In this document: piece after piece, positions 61,550 through 64,000 of the stretch
How positions within the stretch are numbered: the stretch's first letter is position 1
Layout: every line of letters begins with the position of its first letter
Origin: Acidobacteria bacterium Mor1
GTDB lineage: Bacteria > Acidobacteriota > Polarisedimenticolia > Polarisedimenticolales > Polarisedimenticolaceae
Reading direction: 5' to 3'
DNA: 64,000 nucleotides
NCBI GenBank assembly: GCA_001664505.1
Contig: CP011806.1
Coordinates: 3,884,815-3,948,814, forward strand
Program-made: the position numbers and the translations under genes
The notes under the pieces: generated by a model
The model's database searches: none
Seen by the model: the letters and a program-made list of their open reading frames with translations, nothing else
What the model was told of the DNA's origin: nothing

Positions 61550-61711
61550 ATTGCAAGATTCGCCCTTTTTCGGTTTAATTCGGCCACCACTGGAGGCGCC
61601 CCACGCCGCGCCCGAACGGACCGCTGACGCAAAACGGCGAGGAGACCGTACCGAAGGGCACCTCAAGCCACCCACAGAATCGATGGCTATGGGTGCCCTT
61701 ATGGGTGGATC

Positions 61712-62785
61712 ATGCAGCTTTCCGTTCCCGTCGACTCCGCGACCGTGCGGGTCATCGCCCGTCTGGACAGTCTCCGTGGGGCCTGGTCCCAGGGGCCGGG
61801 GCTCCGCACCGATCGCCTGGAGCAGCTCCGGGCCGCCGCCACGGTCCAGTCCATCGGGTCCTCTTGCCGCCTCTCCGGGGTGCGGCTGAGCGACGGCGAC
61901 GTGGGCGGGCTGCTGCGGGACTCGGGCGCGCTCCATCCCGAGCGGCCGGTGGCGGTTGCCTATGCCCGGGCAATGGACTGGGCCGGGCTCGATACCGGCC
62001 AGCCGCTGGACGAGGATCGACTGCGGCGGCTCCACGCCATCGTCTCGGGAGCCAGTCCCGACTCCGGCCCGAGCCCCTGGCGGGACAAGGTCTCCCAGCC
62101 CGAGGCCTTCGGTCCCGACGGCAAGGCGCTGGGCCGGGTGTTCACCACCCTGCCGCCGCGGCTGATCGTGGCCAAGCTCGACAAGCTCCTCGGCTGGCAC
62201 GAACTGGAGGTCCGTTCCGGCGAGACCCACCCGGTGCTGGCCGCCGGCGTGTTCACCCTGGGCTTTCTCTCGGCCAGTCCGTTCAACGGCGGCAACGGTA
62301 GGATGGCGCGGCTACTGGCGGTGCGGCTCCTCGAGCGTGCCGGCTACGCCCACGTGCGCTACTCCAGTCTCGAGCGGGTCTTCGAGGAGACCCAGCTCGA
62401 GTTCCTCGACGCGCAAGATGCCTCGACGACCCGGCTCTGGTCCGGCGACGCCCAGTTGAAGCCCTGGCTCGACTACTTCCTGCAGTCGCTGGAGCTCCAG
62501 CTGGAACGGGTCGAGCGGGTCATCGACCGGGAACGCCAGGCGGTGCGGCTCTCACCGCTCCAGCGTTTGATCCTCGACATCGTCGGCGAACACGGTGAGG
62601 CGGAAACGGCGCTCCTGCTCGAGGCCACCGGCGCCAACCGCAACACGTTGAAGGACAACATGCGCAAGCTGGTCGACGCCGGCTTGGTCGAACGCCTGGG
62701 GCAGCGCCGCGGGACCCGCTACCGCCTGGCGTCGTCGCTGATGACCGACCCCTTCGACGCCGGCAGTGCCGGCGCCGAGCACTGA
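61712..62785 (+). CDS. Fic-fold protein with altered active site and C-terminal winged helix
   Basis: 357 aa, ATG at 61712. The Fic domain core is clear (LGFLSASPFNGGNGRMARLLAVRLL, about 184-209), but the catalytic HPFxDGNGR is SPFNGGNGR: His is Ser189 and the acidic residue is Gly. The inhibitory-helix region near the N-terminus reads SIGSSCRLSGV, lacking the usual SSxIEG Glu. The C-terminal about 280-345 is a winged-helix domain (LLLEATGANRNTLKDNMRKLVDAGLVERLGQRRGTRY), as in many Fic family members. AMP transfer by the ordinary mechanism is unlikely; a pseudoenzyme or different transferase is possible. No antitoxin gene is adjacent. Confidence 0.85.
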   Translation: MQLSVPVDSATVRVIARLDSLRGAWSQGPGLRTDRLEQLRAAATVQSIGSSCRLSGVRLSDGDVGGLLRDSGALHPERPVAVAYARAMDWAGLDTGQPLDEDRLRRLHAIVSGASPDSGPSPWRDKVSQPEAFGPDGKALGRVFTTLPPRLIVAKLDKLLGWHELEVRSGETHPVLAAGVFTLGFLSASPFNGGNGRMARLLAVRLLERAGYAHVRYSSLERVFEETQLEFLDAQDASTTRLWSGDAQLKPWLDYFLQSLELQLERVERVIDRERQAVRLSPLQRLILDIVGEHGEAETALLLEATGANRNTLKDNMRKLVDAGLVERLGQRRGTRYRLASSLMTDPFDAGSAGAEH

Positions 62786-62794
62786 GGCGTTCGT

Positions 62795-64000
62795 CTAGAG
62801 CTTCTGCTCGACCACCTGGCGGATGACTTCGGCCTGGGCCCGCGCCTCGGCGATGAGCTTCTCGGTCTCATCCTTCATCGCCGTGGCAACCGAGGCGTCA
62901 CCGATGCTGCCCAGGTTGATGCGCACGTTGAGCGCCGCACCCTCGGCCGCCGCCAACGCACACGCACCCGCCACGCCGGCGTCGGTGACCGAGGCCGGGT
63001 TGCCGTGAGCCGCGGCGATACGCGCCGGTTCCATGCAGGCCACGGCGTTGCGCAGCACCTGGAGCGGCACCTCGGCGGCAAGTTGGTTGGCCGATTCCAT
63101 CGCGGCTTCCCTGGCCGCGATCTCCTCGTCGGTCTTCTTGGGCAACCGCATGGCGGCCAGCACGTCGTTGAAGGCGTCGGTGTCCCGGTCGATGGCGTCG
63201 ACGAACCAGGCCTTGAGTTCCTGGGCGCTGTCGCCGATCTCCTTCATCTGCGGCCGGGCGTCCTGCATGCCCTTCTTCGACCAGGTCAGCGACGCGACCA
63301 TGGCCGAGAGCGCCGCCGAAAGCGCACCGCAGAGCGCCGCGACGCTGCCGCCGCCGGGGGCCGGTGAATCCGACGAGAGTTCGTCGGCGAAGCCGTGGAG
63401 GGTCATGGCTTTCAGCCCTTCAGGCGCACCCTGGTACTTGAGTTCGATGATCTTCTCGCCGGCCTCGAAGGGGTAGAGCTCCGACAGGCCCAGGGAGAGG
63501 TTGGCGGCGTGGAGTTTTTCTTCGACGGGGACGCCGGTGGTCTGCCCCTGCTTGGTCAGGTAGTGGGTGCCGGCGGCCAGCATGGCGTCCATCGGGATCA
63601 AGCCGACCAGCTCACTGCCGGTGACCCGGGCGCCGAACTGGGGCGCTACCTCGCAGGCGGCGTCGAACACGTCGTGGACCGAGGTCACCTTGTAGTTGGT
63701 GAAGTTGAAGGAGAGCTGGGCCCGGCCGAATTCCTCGATGTACCAGCCGATGCCCCGCAGCTCCTTGAAGCGGCCGGGTACCCAGACCAGCTTGCCCTTG
63801 TCGTCCCGCACCGGCTTGCCGTCGGCGCCCCGCTTGAGCTTGCCCATCTCCCGCAGCTCCATGGCGATCTTCTTGGCGATCTTCTTGTCCCGGGAGTTGA
63901 TGTTGATGTTGTAGGCGATCAGGAACTCACGGGCGCCGATGACCGTGGCGCCGTGGCGGGGCTTGAAGGCGGCGGGGCCGAAGTCCGGGGCGAAGTCCGG
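62795..64000 (-). CDS. Bifunctional glutamate formiminotransferase / formiminotetrahydrofolate cyclodeaminase (partial, runs off right edge)
   Basis: At least 401 residues; the frame is open to the right edge with no start seen. The visible N-terminal part (AAFKPRHGATVIGAREFLIAYNIN, then LRGIGWYIEEFGRAQLSFNF, GTHYLTKQG) is the formiminotransferase domain. The C-terminal about 190 residues (FADELSSDSPAPGGGSVAALCGALSAALSAMVASLT) are the cyclodeaminase domain. The two-domain protein transfers a formimino group from formiminoglutamate to tetrahydrofolate and then releases ammonia, in histidine degradation. It converges with the Fic gene, nine bases apart. Confidence 0.93.
   Translation of the reverse strand, partial: PDFAPDFGPAAFKPRHGATVIGAREFLIAYNININSRDKKIAKKIAMELREMGKLKRGADGKPVRDDKGKLVWVPGRFKELRGIGWYIEEFGRAQLSFNFTNYKVTSVHDVFDAACEVAPQFGARVTGSELVGLIPMDAMLAAGTHYLTKQGQTTGVPVEEKLHAANLSLGLSELYPFEAGEKIIELKYQGAPEGLKAMTLHGFADELSSDSPAPGGGSVAALCGALSAALSAMVASLTWSKKGMQDARPQMKEIGDSAQELKAWFVDAIDRDTDAFNDVLAAMRLPKKTDEEIAAREAAMESANQLAAEVPLQVLRNAVACMEPARIAAAHGNPASVTDAGVAGACALAAAEGAALNVRINLGSIGDASVATAMKDETEKLIAEARAQAEVIRQVVEQKL

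Noticed and set aside
60008-62230. Minus-strand open frame of 740 codons
   Set aside because: It spans parts of three real plus-strand genes (GluQ-RS, DUF1015, Fic) and has no recognisable domain.

Overview
The window is high-GC DNA with densely packed bacterial genes from what looks like a Gram-negative organism with an outer membrane. Supporting evidence is the type IV minor pilins, a TonB-dependent receptor with its sigma/FecR partners, outer-membrane beta-barrels, PHA-granule proteins and many large secreted multidomain proteins ending in fibronectin-like modules. This mix resembles Acidobacteriota or a neighbouring phylum. That placement is an inference from gene content: no rRNA, tRNA or phylogenetic marker was found here. 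No CRISPR array, insertion sequence or prophage was seen.

Layout. 1-2990 (minus): a minor pilin operon (FimT/GspH-like, PilV-like, PilW-like, PilX-like), cut by the left edge. 3226-5925 (minus): a PHA-granule operon (PhaR regulator, two phasins, patatin-like lipase) with palindromic PhaR-type sites upstream. 6149-9892 (minus): acyl-CoA synthetase and two tandem ArsA/Get3-type ATPases. 10006-14081: Nudix/metallo-beta-lactamase fusion, HDOD protein and FHA-GAF-PP2C phosphatase. 14370-21198: a giant FG-GAP/PKD secreted protein facing a Ser/Thr kinase with TPR repeats. 21330-26485: YjbQ, a TPR-thioredoxin protein, a small secreted protein, P5C dehydrogenase and a small membrane protein.

26547-28659 (plus) holds MsrB, a probable iodothyronine-deiodinase-family selenoprotein and an APH-type kinase. 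The selenoprotein reads through an in-frame UGA followed by a bacterial SECIS-like hairpin. It is the most striking item in the window, and a standard gene caller would split it into two pieces. 28939-32864 (minus) is a cassette of three secreted proteins. 33070-36311 (plus) contains a VOC protein with its WYL regulator and a likely operator, a TonB-C protein and a SpmA-SpmB fusion. 37015-41165 (plus) is an ECF sigma / FecR / TonB receptor signalling set.

41294-59143 is dominated by exported proteins: two outer-membrane proteins, two subtilases (one with a tandem YLWAD hexapeptide tail), a LamG-diheme peroxidase fusion, a PIG-L deacetylase with a discoidin-like domain, and a CAP protein. 59140-64000 returns to housekeeping: GluQ-RS, DUF1015, a Fic-fold protein lacking the catalytic histidine, and a formiminotransferase-cyclodeaminase cut by the right edge.

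Most calls rest on motif recognition by eye. Start codons were revised from Shine-Dalgarno spacing and family alignment where possible, and several genes use GTG or TTG.
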